Below are positions 7,484 to 15,217 of a stretch of DNA of 22,088 nucleotides, in pieces. The stretch's first letter is position 1; every line of letters begins with the position of its first letter. The notes beneath the pieces were generated by a model. The model saw only the letters and a program-made list of their open reading frames with translations. It ran no database searches and was not told the origin of the DNA. The position numbers and the translations under genes are program-made. The stretch comes from CAZZNQ01 sp964655775 (GTDB lineage Bacteria; Planctomycetota; Brocadiia; SM23-32): assembly GCA_964655775.1 (NCBI GenBank), contig CAZZNQ010000067.1, forward strand, positions 1 to 22,088, written 5' to 3'.

Positions 7484-9321
7484 CCCCTGCGGCCGAACTT
7501 ATGGTAGAACCAGTAGGTGTCGCGGTACTCGGGTCGCGCGGCGTCGGCCGGCTGCATGTCCCGCCCCGCGCGCGCAATGGCGGCCTTGAACCCCTCGTAT
7601 CTCTCGCGGCACTCGGCGCTTATCTCCACGTCCGTCTCTCCTCCTCGGTCTATCCAGAGCAGAAGGGCCTCCTCGTAGTGGCGGGGCAGGGACGGGTAAC
7701 CGAAGGCATCGGCCCGGTGTATGTTCTCGGCCACGCCGTCCAGTTCCTTCTTCAGCATGTAGTGCGCCATCAGGTACTCGAACGCCATTCGGTTCTGCGG
7801 GTCCTTTTCGAGCAGGGCCTTCAGCATGCTGTCCTCGGGCCACTGCCGCACCGCCCTATCCTGCCGCATGGCCAGCGCCCGGGCCCGCGCCACCGCGGGC
7901 AGTGCCGGCGGCTGCCCGTCCGCAAGGCCGGCTTTGCCGGTCCGCGCCCACCTTCCCAGGATGAGGTCGCGAGACAGAAGGTTCAGGAAGATCTCCGCCG
8001 CCGCGAAGCGCTCTTTGGCCAGGTGCAGCATCACCAGCCGCCGCAGGATAAGAGGGTGCCTGCCGAGCGTCTCGAGCGCTTCGAAAGCCGACCTCTCGGA
8101 CATGTTCAGCGCTCCAAGCGCGAACGTCAACTCGCTGTATTTCATGAAACGCACGCAGCCGGCCACCTTGTCAAGCGACGGCTCCACCACCGGCAGAAGT
8201 CCGTTCAGATCTTGCGGATAGGCGAACATCCGGTCCGGCAGGCGCCCGGTCTCGTAGAGCGCCCGGTTCACGTACCAACAAACGGTCGGATCGCATCCGC
8301 TCAACGGCAGTCCGCGTGCCTGGGCAAGCAGCCTCTCCCAACGGCCTTCGACGGCGTAGCGCTCGATCTTGAGCTGCCGCCCGAAGTCCGCATCGTGGAA
8401 GCGCATCAGCAGCAGGAAGGCGGCCACTATCAGGAGCAACGGCGCGAGGGCGGCGACTCGCCGGTCGATGGACCGCCTGGGCCGGTCTTCGGTGCGCCCG
8501 GGCATAAGGCTGCGCACGGCCACGCCGAGCAGCAGCACCAGGCAGGCGACCAGCATCGCCACGTGCAGCACGTCCTGCATCTTGTAGCGCTCGTCGGGGA
8601 AGCCGACCATAAGCCTGGGGTAGACGGTGAACGGGGGCAGCGGCACACGGAACACGCGCAGGCCCGCCGCGAAATAGAAGGCGACCGCAACGCCGACGTA
8701 AGGAAGCGCCAGCTCCCAGCGCCTGCGTGACACTTCGAGCATCCCACACCCGAACGCCAGTATCAGCGCCGCATCCGCAGCCAGTAGATAAGTCACGGTG
8801 CCCAGCAAGGCGAACAGGGCCGCAGCCAGTGCCGAACAGCGCGGACGCAGCAGACCGTACACGGCTGTCCCGGCCAGCGCGACGCCGAACGTCAGCATCG
8901 CCGCCATTGCGTTGCCGTATCGCGCGTAGACCAACAGGAACAAGGGCAGCGGCAGCAGGCCGATCAGCGGGTGGACCCGCCGCACGATCAGCGCTGCGAC
9001 CGCCCAGGTGAGCAGACAGACCACGGCGGCGACGGCCAGCGCTACGAACGTGCCGGCCCAGTTCAGGGCGTAGAACTGCGAGAGGGCGCTCGACACGTAG
9101 AGCACCGTTCCGGCGGGCTGGAGAGCCGTTCGGACGAAGAACTCGGTCGAAGTCTCGAACAGCGGGAAGTCGGCGGTACGGCCGAAGCCGTAGTAGATGG
9201 CGGCGGGCTGCACGACCACACCCACGAACAGCAGCGCGGACAGGAATGATAGGGCGGCCCAGCATGCGGTCCGACCGTCGGGCCTGACCGGTTCGGCGTT
9301 GACCATCTCGCTGGAACCCAT
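7471..9321 (-). CDS. Polytopic membrane protein resembling DUF6057, with soluble C-terminal half
   Basis: The 616-residue protein has about nine to ten hydrophobic segments in its first 310 residues (for example WAALSFLSALLFVGVVV, FVALAVAAVVCLLTWAVAAL, MLVACLVLLLGVAVRSL, LAPLLLIVAAFLLLM). A soluble helical region follows, containing DADFGRQLKIERYAVEGRWERLLAQAR and CDPTVCWYVNRALYETGRL. It ends YRDTYWFYHKFGRR, which I associate with the DUF6057 family; that assignment is from memory. The soluble half has TPR-like helical spacing. Function is unknown. Start: ATG 9321 has GGGAG only 3-4 nt away; ATG 9306 is an alternative. The 3' end overlaps the heme/propeller gene by 13 nt, suggesting a membrane-anchored complex with that exported protein. 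Confidence 0.6.
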   Translation of the reverse strand: MGSSEMVNAEPVRPDGRTACWAALSFLSALLFVGVVVQPAAIYYGFGRTADFPLFETSTEFFVRTALQPAGTVLYVSSALSQFYALNWAGTFVALAVAAVVCLLTWAVAALIVRRVHPLIGLLPLPLFLLVYARYGNAMAAMLTFGVALAGTAVYGLLRPRCSALAAALFALLGTVTYLLAADAALILAFGCGMLEVSRRRWELALPYVGVAVAFYFAAGLRVFRVPLPPFTVYPRLMVGFPDERYKMQDVLHVAMLVACLVLLLGVAVRSLMPGRTEDRPRRSIDRRVAALAPLLLIVAAFLLLMRFHDADFGRQLKIERYAVEGRWERLLAQARGLPLSGCDPTVCWYVNRALYETGRLPDRMFAYPQDLNGLLPVVEPSLDKVAGCVRFMKYSELTFALGALNMSERSAFEALETLGRHPLILRRLVMLHLAKERFAAAEIFLNLLSRDLILGRWARTGKAGLADGQPPALPAVARARALAMRQDRAVRQWPEDSMLKALLEKDPQNRMAFEYLMAHYMLKKELDGVAENIHRADAFGYPSLPRHYEEALLLWIDRGGETDVEISAECRERYEGFKAAIARAGRDMQPADAARPEYRDTYWFYHKFGRRGWQK

Positions 9322-9461
9322 GCTCTCCCGAAGCCTTCCGCTATCTCGACCGGCGCCGCCGCGTTCACCACGGGGGAACGGGGCGGTCCTACGTAGTCAC
9401 GAACGCCTGCGAGGATGATACCAGATCGCCCGACCCCGCTCTACTGCGGGCCTGGTTGGCC

Positions 9462-10760
9462 TCAGTAACTGAACATCTCGTGGTGAATCTGCTGCTCGGG
9501 CACATGCGCCTCCGCCAGACCGGTGCCGAGCTTGGACACCATGACCGGCGGGCCGCAGAGCAGGAACTCATACTCCGGCAGATCGCGTTGCAGGTGCTTG
9601 CGCAAAAGATCGATGGTGATGAAACCGGTCTCGCCCGGGTAGTGCGGATCGTGGCTGATGACGTGGATGACGGTGATGGTCTCCACGTCGTTCAACTCCT
9701 CTTCGTAGACGATCTCGTTGGCGCTCTTGTTGCCGTAGAACAGGTGCACCTCGCGGCCGGGCTCGTAGGCGAGTTCCTCGAAGATGCGCCGGAACGGCGT
9801 GATGCCGATGCCGCCGGCGATCATCACCAGCGGACGCTCGCTCTGCAGGGCGGCATGCGCGAACACCCCGTAGGGACCGTCGATGTAGACCGTCTCGCCG
9901 GGCTCGATCTCCTGGAACTGCGTGGTCGCTCTGCCCAGCGCCTTCACGGTCACGCTGATGCAGCCGCAGTCCGGCTCGTAGTGGGAGACCGTGAACGGGC
10001 GTGTCGGTCCCCAGAACCCGCGGCGGAAGTAGATGAACTGCCCCAACTCCGGCTGCATCCGGCCAGCCAGCGGGCGGGCGGTGATCTTGACGACGTCCGG
10101 CCCGACCTGCTCGACCTCGTCGACCACGTGCTTACGCGAGAAAAATGTCAGCCAGCAGAGGATGCGGAAGACGTAGAAAAGGGCGAGGATGCCGGCCAGC
10201 CCCCACCATACATGGCCAAGCCCCGTCTCCCCCACCGTCATCCCGATGGGCAGGCTGTGGACGAGCACGAGCGGCAGGGCCAGGTAGCTGGTGAGATGGG
10301 TCAGGTACCAGGCCCTCAGCGACAGGCGCTCGCGGAAGAACACGCTGGTGACGACGATCACCAGGAAGACGGCGAACGCGATCTGCCCGAGAAGCACGAA
10401 TCCCCGGAACGGCCAGTCGCCCTGGAGCAGCAGCGGGTTGAAGCCCTTCTTATCGAGGTAATACAGGGTGATGAAGATCGGATGCAGGGCGACCAGGAAA
10501 AGGGCGTAACGCCCGATGGTCTTGTGCATCCCCAGCACCCACAGCAGGTCGCGCATGACCTTGCCGACGGCCTGCCGGAAGCCGAGAAGGAACTGCCACG
10601 CGAACAGCACGGTGCCGCAGAGGGCGCCGGTCTTTGCCAACCCCTTGTATATCTGGAGGGTTGGCGTCGGCTCATTGAACCGCACGAAGGCGAGCGGCAC
10701 CAAAGACGTCAGCAGCACTGCGCCGATTAGTAGGATCTTCCGCAACCTGAATCGGGTCAT
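9462..10760 (-). CDS. Ferric-reductase-like transmembrane flavo-oxidoreductase (NADPH-oxidase/ferredoxin-reductase type)
   Basis: A 432-residue membrane oxidoreductase moving electrons from NAD(P)H through FAD to membrane heme. The N-terminal 205 residues form about six helices with the histidines expected to bind two b hemes: H79 or H93 (ALHPIF) and H155/H168 (LTHLTSYLALPLVLVHSL). The C-terminal part is a ferredoxin-NADP reductase module: flavin motif RPFTVS (254-259), NAD(P)-binding GGIGITP (316-322), LLCGPP (401-405) and the terminal HHEMFSY, where the aromatic ring usually stacks on FAD. The ATG at 10760 is supported by GAGGA 7 nt upstream; a longer frame upstream is not homologous. The acceptor (iron, oxygen or another metal) is not predictable. 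It stands alone, 131 nt from the gene before it. Confidence 0.85.
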   Translation of the reverse strand: MTRFRLRKILLIGAVLLTSLVPLAFVRFNEPTPTLQIYKGLAKTGALCGTVLFAWQFLLGFRQAVGKVMRDLLWVLGMHKTIGRYALFLVALHPIFITLYYLDKKGFNPLLLQGDWPFRGFVLLGQIAFAVFLVIVVTSVFFRERLSLRAWYLTHLTSYLALPLVLVHSLPIGMTVGETGLGHVWWGLAGILALFYVFRILCWLTFFSRKHVVDEVEQVGPDVVKITARPLAGRMQPELGQFIYFRRGFWGPTRPFTVSHYEPDCGCISVTVKALGRATTQFQEIEPGETVYIDGPYGVFAHAALQSERPLVMIAGGIGITPFRRIFEELAYEPGREVHLFYGNKSANEIVYEEELNDVETITVIHVISHDPHYPGETGFITIDLLRKHLQRDLPEYEFLLCGPPVMVSKLGTGLAEAHVPEQQIHHEMFSY

Positions 10761-10891
10761 CGACCGGTCCTCATCGGGAGTTTCTGCCGATGATACAGGC
10801 GCGGGCCCGTACGGACAACGGCGGCAAGGCTGCGCCCTGCAAGAAGGAGCTGTAATCCCCGTCAATTAGCCCCTGCAGAGGCAAGGAAATG

Positions 10892-11581
10892 TCAGCACGC
10901 GAAGTCATAGGGCCTTGCGGGCGGCTGTGCCGGAGCCAGCCATACACTTTCCTGTCTCAACCACTTCCACGTAGCCAGAGCAGCGGCCGCCGCATCCACT
11001 TCATGGGACGTCTTCCACTCGCTGCCGGACAACCCCCTCAGGCCCTGCTGCACCAACCATTGGCATAGATCAGCCGCGGGTCTGGTCGCCTTCTTGTACG
11101 ATCTCAACCCGCCCTCAGGCGCACCTCGCAGGGCCATGGTAGCCCCTGGGTGAACTTCAGCTATCCGTATCATTGAGCCATTAAGCCCCTGCATCGCCCG
11201 GGCCAGACCGATACCTCGAAGCGTGACGTAGACCATTCGCGAAAGCGTAGGCGACATCACACCCACGAAACCCGAGCCGTTGGCTTTCAGCGTCCTCGCA
11301 AGCTCCCTATCGCAGGACCGCATTCCTCCGCCGTCTTCATACGACAATGGAGCGTCAATCCCGACCGCGAGCGGCCCGCTCCGGGCCAACACGGTTATTT
11401 GATCCAGCACATCGGCATCGCTCGCCGGCCAGATGGTGCCCCGATAGGTAAGACAGGTGGTGCCGCAGGCACACCACACCAGCGCTGTACCGGCCGGGTT
11501 GGCGGGCCCGGACAGGTCCACCCCACACACCCATTGTGCCTTCCCCACTCCGCAGGCACCAGATCCGTTTGGCTCCGCCAT
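10892..11581 (-). CDS. DUF429 family protein (RNase H-like fold)
   Basis: A 229-residue member of the DUF429 family, predicted to have an RNase H-like fold and sometimes called a predicted nuclease; no activity is established for this type. Visible signatures are GVDLSGPANPAGTALV (acidic residue D22 on strand 1), LAVGIDAPLSYEDGGGMRSCDREL, the central IRIAEVHPGATM and the C-terminal SEWKTSHEVDAAAAALATWKWLRQ, which carries a DAxxAA-type helix. The start is well supported by AAGGAGG about 8 nt before the ATG. It is followed after 131 nt by the ferric-reductase-like gene and appears functionally unrelated to it. Confidence 0.75.
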   Translation of the reverse strand: MAEPNGSGACGVGKAQWVCGVDLSGPANPAGTALVWCACGTTCLTYRGTIWPASDADVLDQITVLARSGPLAVGIDAPLSYEDGGGMRSCDRELARTLKANGSGFVGVMSPTLSRMVYVTLRGIGLARAMQGLNGSMIRIAEVHPGATMALRGAPEGGLRSYKKATRPAADLCQWLVQQGLRGLSGSEWKTSHEVDAAAAALATWKWLRQESVWLAPAQPPARPYDFAC

Positions 11582-11699
11582 CGGTCTTTCCTCCTTGGAG
11601 AGAGGACGCGATGGTAAACCAATACGGTCAAGGCAACAAACTACCCGCTCTCCGAAACGCGCTGCGGACCCCCATTCGCGAGCGCTGCCGGCTGCTGCA

Positions 11700-11990
11700 T
11701 TAGTCTCCCCCGGCGCCCGCCTTCATCGCCAGGAGGATCCAGCATACGGCGACGACAATGGTCCCAAAGCCGGTGATGAGGCTGGCCGTACCGACGGAGT
11801 AGGTCGACTGCAGAGTTTCGCGCACACCGAACAACACGAAGGCCAGCCCGCCCAGCACGAGCATGACGCCCGCGAAGACCAGGGATGCCCGCAGGCACAG
11901 CTTAAGAACGCCTCCGCGCAGGGCGCGCGCCTCCGCCTCAAGCAGGTTGGCCAGGGCCACCGTCAGCTTCGCGAAGGAGCTCATCAGCAT
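11700..11990 (-). CDS. Holin-superfamily-III / DUF1469-type small membrane protein
   Basis: A protein of about 96 residues with an amphipathic N-terminus (LTVALANLLEAEARALRGG) and two membrane helices (LVFAGVMLVLGGLAFVLFGV and LITGFGTIVVAVCWILLAM). This matches the putative actinobacterial Holin-X / phage_holin_3_6 family, which despite its name is a widespread bacterial envelope protein. It directly follows a YqjD/DUF883 gene, the usual partner of this family. The start is uncertain: ATG 11990 has GGAGG 11 nt upstream, ATG 11984 has AAAGG at 7-8 nt, and a GTG at 12008 would overlap the preceding gene by 13 nt. Confidence 0.7.
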   Translation of the reverse strand: MLMSSFAKLTVALANLLEAEARALRGGVLKLCLRASLVFAGVMLVLGGLAFVLFGVRETLQSTYSVGTASLITGFGTIVVAVCWILLAMKAGAGGD

Positions 11991-11995
11991 GCCTT

Positions 11996-12337
11996 TCAGT
12001 CCCTCCACATGACCTTCGCGAAGACCATACCGGCCAAAAAAGAGCCCAGCACCGCCGTCAGAGGGCGCTCTTCGATGCTGCCGCGGGCCGTGCTCACGGC
12101 CTGTTCGCTTACGTCGCGCACGTCCTCGTACGCTCCCACCACTTTTCGTTCGACATTGTCCTCCAGCGCCCTTGCCCTGTTGACGACCTGGTCCTTGGCA
12201 TTGCTGAGGCGGTCCTTGCCGGTATCCTTCAGTGCCCCCGCCAGGCCCTTGAGATCGTTTCTGAGGTTGGCTATGTCCTCTTTGAGCGCCTGGATCTCGT
12301 CGTTCACCTTCTCGCCCGTCTCTTCTTTGGCAGCCAT
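11996..12337 (-). CDS. ElaB/YqjD/DUF883-like membrane-anchored coiled-coil protein
   Basis: A 113-residue protein with a long charged helix predicted to form a coiled coil (EIQALKEDIANLRNDLKGLAGALKDTGKDRLSN at about 15-47). An Ala-rich stretch and a short C-terminal membrane segment (PLTAVLGSFLAGMVFAKVMWRD) follow. That arrangement, with the RPLTAVLGSFLAG box, is diagnostic of the ElaB/YqjD/DUF883 family. In E. coli the homologues are inner-membrane proteins that bind ribosomes in stationary phase. The start is supported by GGAAGG 5 nt upstream. It forms a two-gene unit with the holin-like gene downstream, probably involved in envelope stress or stationary-phase physiology. Confidence 0.8.
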   Translation of the reverse strand: MAAKEETGEKVNDEIQALKEDIANLRNDLKGLAGALKDTGKDRLSNAKDQVVNRARALEDNVERKVVGAYEDVRDVSEQAVSTARGSIEERPLTAVLGSFLAGMVFAKVMWRD

Positions 12338-12586
12338 GATTGCCTTCCTTCGATCTTGGCGGTCGTTGACTTATGCTGTGTTACTGTGGTCGAACCCGGC
12401 TCCTCGACCGATCTACACGGAGCGTACGGCATATCATTTCAGGCGACCATCGGGGAAAAGCTCACGAGGCATGGCCAGGTACCTTAGGTAGCCCGAAGGT
12501 GTGGCCGAGTTCCTCGGACGGTAACCTCGACGCATGGCACACAGGAAATGCGCCGGGTGCTGCACCCCCTCGGCACGTGCGTCTCC
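12338..12586. other. Intergenic region upstream of the YqjD-like gene
   Basis: A 249-nt stretch between two - strand genes. It should hold the promoter of the YqjD/holin pair, but I see no convincing -35/-10 pair on that strand. A small palindrome TACCT-T-AGGTA lies near 12479-12490. No coding potential or RNA gene is supported. Confidence 0.3.
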
Positions 12587-12835
12587 TCACAATCGAGCAC
12601 AGAACGGGCAGAGCGGCCTCATCACTTCGCCAACGGTAGTGGTGCCGGGATCGGCCTGGTTGACCAACACCGCAATGGCCACGTCGATCGGCTCGACGGC
12701 TCCCATAACGCCCGTGGCATCTTCTATGGACAGCCGGTCCGTCCCTGCGCGCAGCATGCAGCGTGCGGCATCACCCAAACTGGCGGCCGGCCCTATCAAC
12801 TCAGACATTTGCTCAGAGCGTCTCTCGGCGGACAT
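12587..12835 (-). CDS. Short single CBS-domain protein with a C-terminal CxxC
   Basis: An 82-residue protein that reads like one CBS module. AASLGDAARCMLRAGTDRLSIEDATGVMGAVEPIDVAIAVL follows the CBS pattern of a helix, then a beta-strand pair, then the next helix, and DPGTTTVGEVMRPLCPFC is the linker seen at the start of a second CBS repeat (VGEVM..). CBS modules bind adenine nucleotides and normally work in pairs, so a lone module would have to dimerise. The chain stops just after CPFCARL, where a second repeat would begin, so it may be a truncated two-CBS protein. GAGGGG lies 8 nt upstream of the ATG. It is transcribed divergently from the histidine kinase gene. Confidence 0.5.
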   Translation of the reverse strand: MSAERRSEQMSELIGPAASLGDAARCMLRAGTDRLSIEDATGVMGAVEPIDVAIAVLVNQADPGTTTVGEVMRPLCPFCARL

Positions 12836-13214
12836 GACCGCAACCCCTCGCGAATGAGTCGTGACGTCGGCTACGCAAGTATGACACGAATCGGGTCCGG
12901 CGTATATAGGCAGTACACCTAGTCCGGACGGCGCAAGGTCTTACAATCTGTGGGATGACTTCCCGGTCTGCTCGGAACTACCGGAATTCCCACTCTCGTT
13001 TGGGGGTGACACGCCTCTGGCGGCGAGGGGTGACTCCGCAGGACAGGCTCGATTGCACCTTCTGACGGTACGCGCAAGAGTGTATACTGGATCCGGAAGG
13101 ATGGCGCAGCCCCTGTGCGATCGGCAGCGCAGCCGGACCGAGGCCGAGAGGATCCGGCGGGTGGACAGCCGGGAACGGGGTGCGCTACGGAGCAATCGCA
13201 TCGAAGAGATCGGA
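12836..13214. other. Divergent intergenic region between the CBS and histidine kinase genes
   Basis: A 379-nt stretch without a supported gene. It holds the putative histidine kinase promoter at 13060-13088. An open frame continues upstream of the kinase start as far as 13053, but its residues are arginine-rich and unlike any kinase N-terminus. No repeats or RNA genes seen. Confidence 0.4.
13060..13088 (+). promoter_or_regulatory. Possible sigma70-type promoter of the histidine kinase gene
   Basis: The -10 candidate TATACT (13083-13088) matches 5 of 6 consensus bases. At 17-nt spacing upstream sits TTCTGA (13060-13065), a weak -35 (3/6). RNA would start near 13095, giving a leader of about 120 nt to the ATG at 13215. 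The -10 position argues against longer versions of the kinase. Confidence 0.4.
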
Positions 13215-15140
13215 ATGGGAAAGACCACACCGCAAGAACACATTGACTTGCCGGAACGGCCCCCCTCTGCGTTTCCGGGCGCGGCAATGATCGTATTAGG
13301 GCTGGTGATCGCGGCGGGATTGTACGCCGCCAGCGTGTACAGCTACCTGCTCTTTCACGTTCTTATCGAGGGTCTCACCATCGCGCTCGCGTGCGGCATG
13401 TTCATCGTCGTCTGGAACTCCCGCCGCGTTCTGGAGAACGACTACATCCTGCTTCTGGGTGTCGCCTACCTGTTCATCGGCGGGCTGCATTTCGTCCACA
13501 CGCTCGCCTACAAGGGCATGGGCGTCTTCCCTGGCCATGGAGCCAATCTGGCGACGCAGCTCTGGGTCGGCGCGCGATACGTCGAGGCCCTGACGCTGCT
13601 GTTTGCGCCGCTTGCCTTCAGGATGCGACTGCGGCCGGGGCCGACACTGGCCGCATACGCGGCGGGGACGGCGCTGTTGCTGGCGGCCATCTTCGGCGGC
13701 GTCTTCCCCGACTGCTTCGTCGAACCCGATGGGCTGACGCCCTTCAAGGTGGCCAGCGAGTACATCATGACCGGGCTGCTGATCGGCGCGGCCGTGACAC
13801 TGCGCCTCCACAGGAGCGACCTCGAGCGCGGCGTCTTCCGCCTCTTCACCGCCGGCATCCTTATCGCCGCCGCCGCCGAGATGATGTTCACCCTGTACCT
13901 CAGCCCGTATGGACCCGCCAATCTGCTGGGCCATCTCCTGAAACTGGCATCCGTGTACCTGCTCTACCGCGCGGTGCTGGTGTCCGGCCTGAAGCGCCCC
14001 TACGACCTGCTCTCCGGGCGGCTGAACGAAAGCGAGGCACGTTACCGGCGCCTGTTCACGAACATGACCGAAGCGTTTGCCCTGCACGACGTCATCACCG
14101 ATGAACGGGGACAGCCGTGCGACTACGTCTTCATCGCTATGAATCCCGCCTTCGAGCGCCTGACAGGACTCAAGCGAAACGACATCATAGGACGCCGCGT
14201 GCTGGACGTGCTGCCCGGCACGGAGCACTTCTGGATAGAGACTTACGGGAGGGTGGCGCTCACGGGTGAACCGGCACATATCGAACGGTACTCGGCGGCT
14301 CTGGGCCGGTGGTTCGAGGTATACGCTTACCAGACGGTGCGGGGCCAGTTTGCCGTGCTTTTCACCGACGTAACCGACCGGAAGGAGGCGGACCAGGCGC
14401 TTAAGGACCTGAACGCCGAGCTGGAGAATCGGGTGGCCGACCGAACCGCGGAGGCCGAACGCCGGGCCGAACAACTCCAGCGCGTTGCACTGGACCTCTC
14501 GACCGTCGAGGAACGGGAAAGGGAACGCCTGGCACACGTTCTGCACGACGACCTTCAGCAGACCCTGGCCTACGCCAAGCTGCGGGCCGGGATGCTGGCC
14601 CGTTCTCCGGACGCGAGCAACGAGGTCTCGTCCATCTCCAACGACCTGGTTGGCGCCCTGTCCGAGGCCATCGAGACCTCGCGCTCGCTGAGCCACGAGC
14701 TGAGTCCCGCCCTACTCCACAACGAGGGTCTGGGACCGGCGCTGCAACGGCTGGCGGACAACACCTCGGACAGGTATGCACTGGAGACGAGCGTCGAGGT
14801 GGGAGATAACGTCTTCGTTCTTTCGCGCGAGCAACGCACGTTCGCCTACCGGGCGGCCCAGGAGCTCGTCCTCAACGCCGTCAAGCACGCCGACGCCAGG
14901 CGGATCCGTTTTGAACTGTGGCGCGAAGATCACACTGTGAAGATGGCGGTGGAGGACGATGGCGTGGGGCTGGGCGCGACGAGGAGTCGCGGAGAGCGGG
15001 ACAAGGACGACGGCATAGGGCTTCTGACCGTGGAGGAGAAGGCGAAGCTGCGGGGCGGCAGCCTGCAGATCATCAGCAAGCCGGAACGCGGCAGCCGGTT
15101 TGTGCTGACGCTGCCGGTGTTGAACTCGCCGCCGGGATGA
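13215..15140 (+). CDS. MASE3-PAS sensor histidine kinase, orphan
   Basis: A 641-residue membrane sensor kinase. An N-terminal hydrophobic module of about seven or eight helices (residues 22-260) has the MASE3 signature: YSYLLFHVLIEGLTIALACGMFIVVWNSRR, then LGVAYLFIGGLHFVHTLAYKGMGVF. A PAS domain (about 270-388, ending VTDRKEADQAL) follows, then a coiled coil and a HisKA_3/NarX-type dimerisation helix, ERERLAHVLHDDLQQTLAYAK, with phosphorylated H444. The ATPase domain shows the N box AAQELVLNAVKHADA (N554), DDGVGLG and GIGLLTVEEKAKLRGG. ATG 13215 is chosen because the homologous region starts soon after it and a plausible promoter lies within the longer frame. No response regulator is adjacent. 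Its signal is unknown; MASE3 is thought to sense membrane-linked cues. Confidence 0.85.
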   Translation: MGKTTPQEHIDLPERPPSAFPGAAMIVLGLVIAAGLYAASVYSYLLFHVLIEGLTIALACGMFIVVWNSRRVLENDYILLLGVAYLFIGGLHFVHTLAYKGMGVFPGHGANLATQLWVGARYVEALTLLFAPLAFRMRLRPGPTLAAYAAGTALLLAAIFGGVFPDCFVEPDGLTPFKVASEYIMTGLLIGAAVTLRLHRSDLERGVFRLFTAGILIAAAAEMMFTLYLSPYGPANLLGHLLKLASVYLLYRAVLVSGLKRPYDLLSGRLNESEARYRRLFTNMTEAFALHDVITDERGQPCDYVFIAMNPAFERLTGLKRNDIIGRRVLDVLPGTEHFWIETYGRVALTGEPAHIERYSAALGRWFEVYAYQTVRGQFAVLFTDVTDRKEADQALKDLNAELENRVADRTAEAERRAEQLQRVALDLSTVEERERERLAHVLHDDLQQTLAYAKLRAGMLARSPDASNEVSSISNDLVGALSEAIETSRSLSHELSPALLHNEGLGPALQRLADNTSDRYALETSVEVGDNVFVLSREQRTFAYRAAQELVLNAVKHADARRIRFELWREDHTVKMAVEDDGVGLGATRSRGERDKDDGIGLLTVEEKAKLRGGSLQIISKPERGSRFVLTLPVLNSPPG

Positions 15141-15217
15141 ACACACCTCTATCGCCCTGCCGCAGGAGAAGCGGTCGCCGGAACATGTCGCACCCGCCCC
15201 GGGATCCCGTCCGCGTT

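Noticed and set aside
9435..9450. CCCGC-N6-GCGGG hairpin downstream of the ferric-reductase-like gene as an intrinsic terminator.
   Set aside because: Only a 5-bp stem with no U-run; too weak to list. Its similarity to the right-edge repeat is noted there.
11700..12337. Prophage remnant suggested by the holin-like protein.
   Set aside because: The holin-superfamily-III/DUF883 pair is a common chromosomal envelope unit and no other phage gene is present.
12490..12540. A tRNA-Ser/Leu-like stretch (GGTGTGGCCGAGT).
   Set aside because: The D-arm-like bases have no matching acceptor stem, anticodon arm or T-arm (no GTTCGA-type motif) at the right distance.
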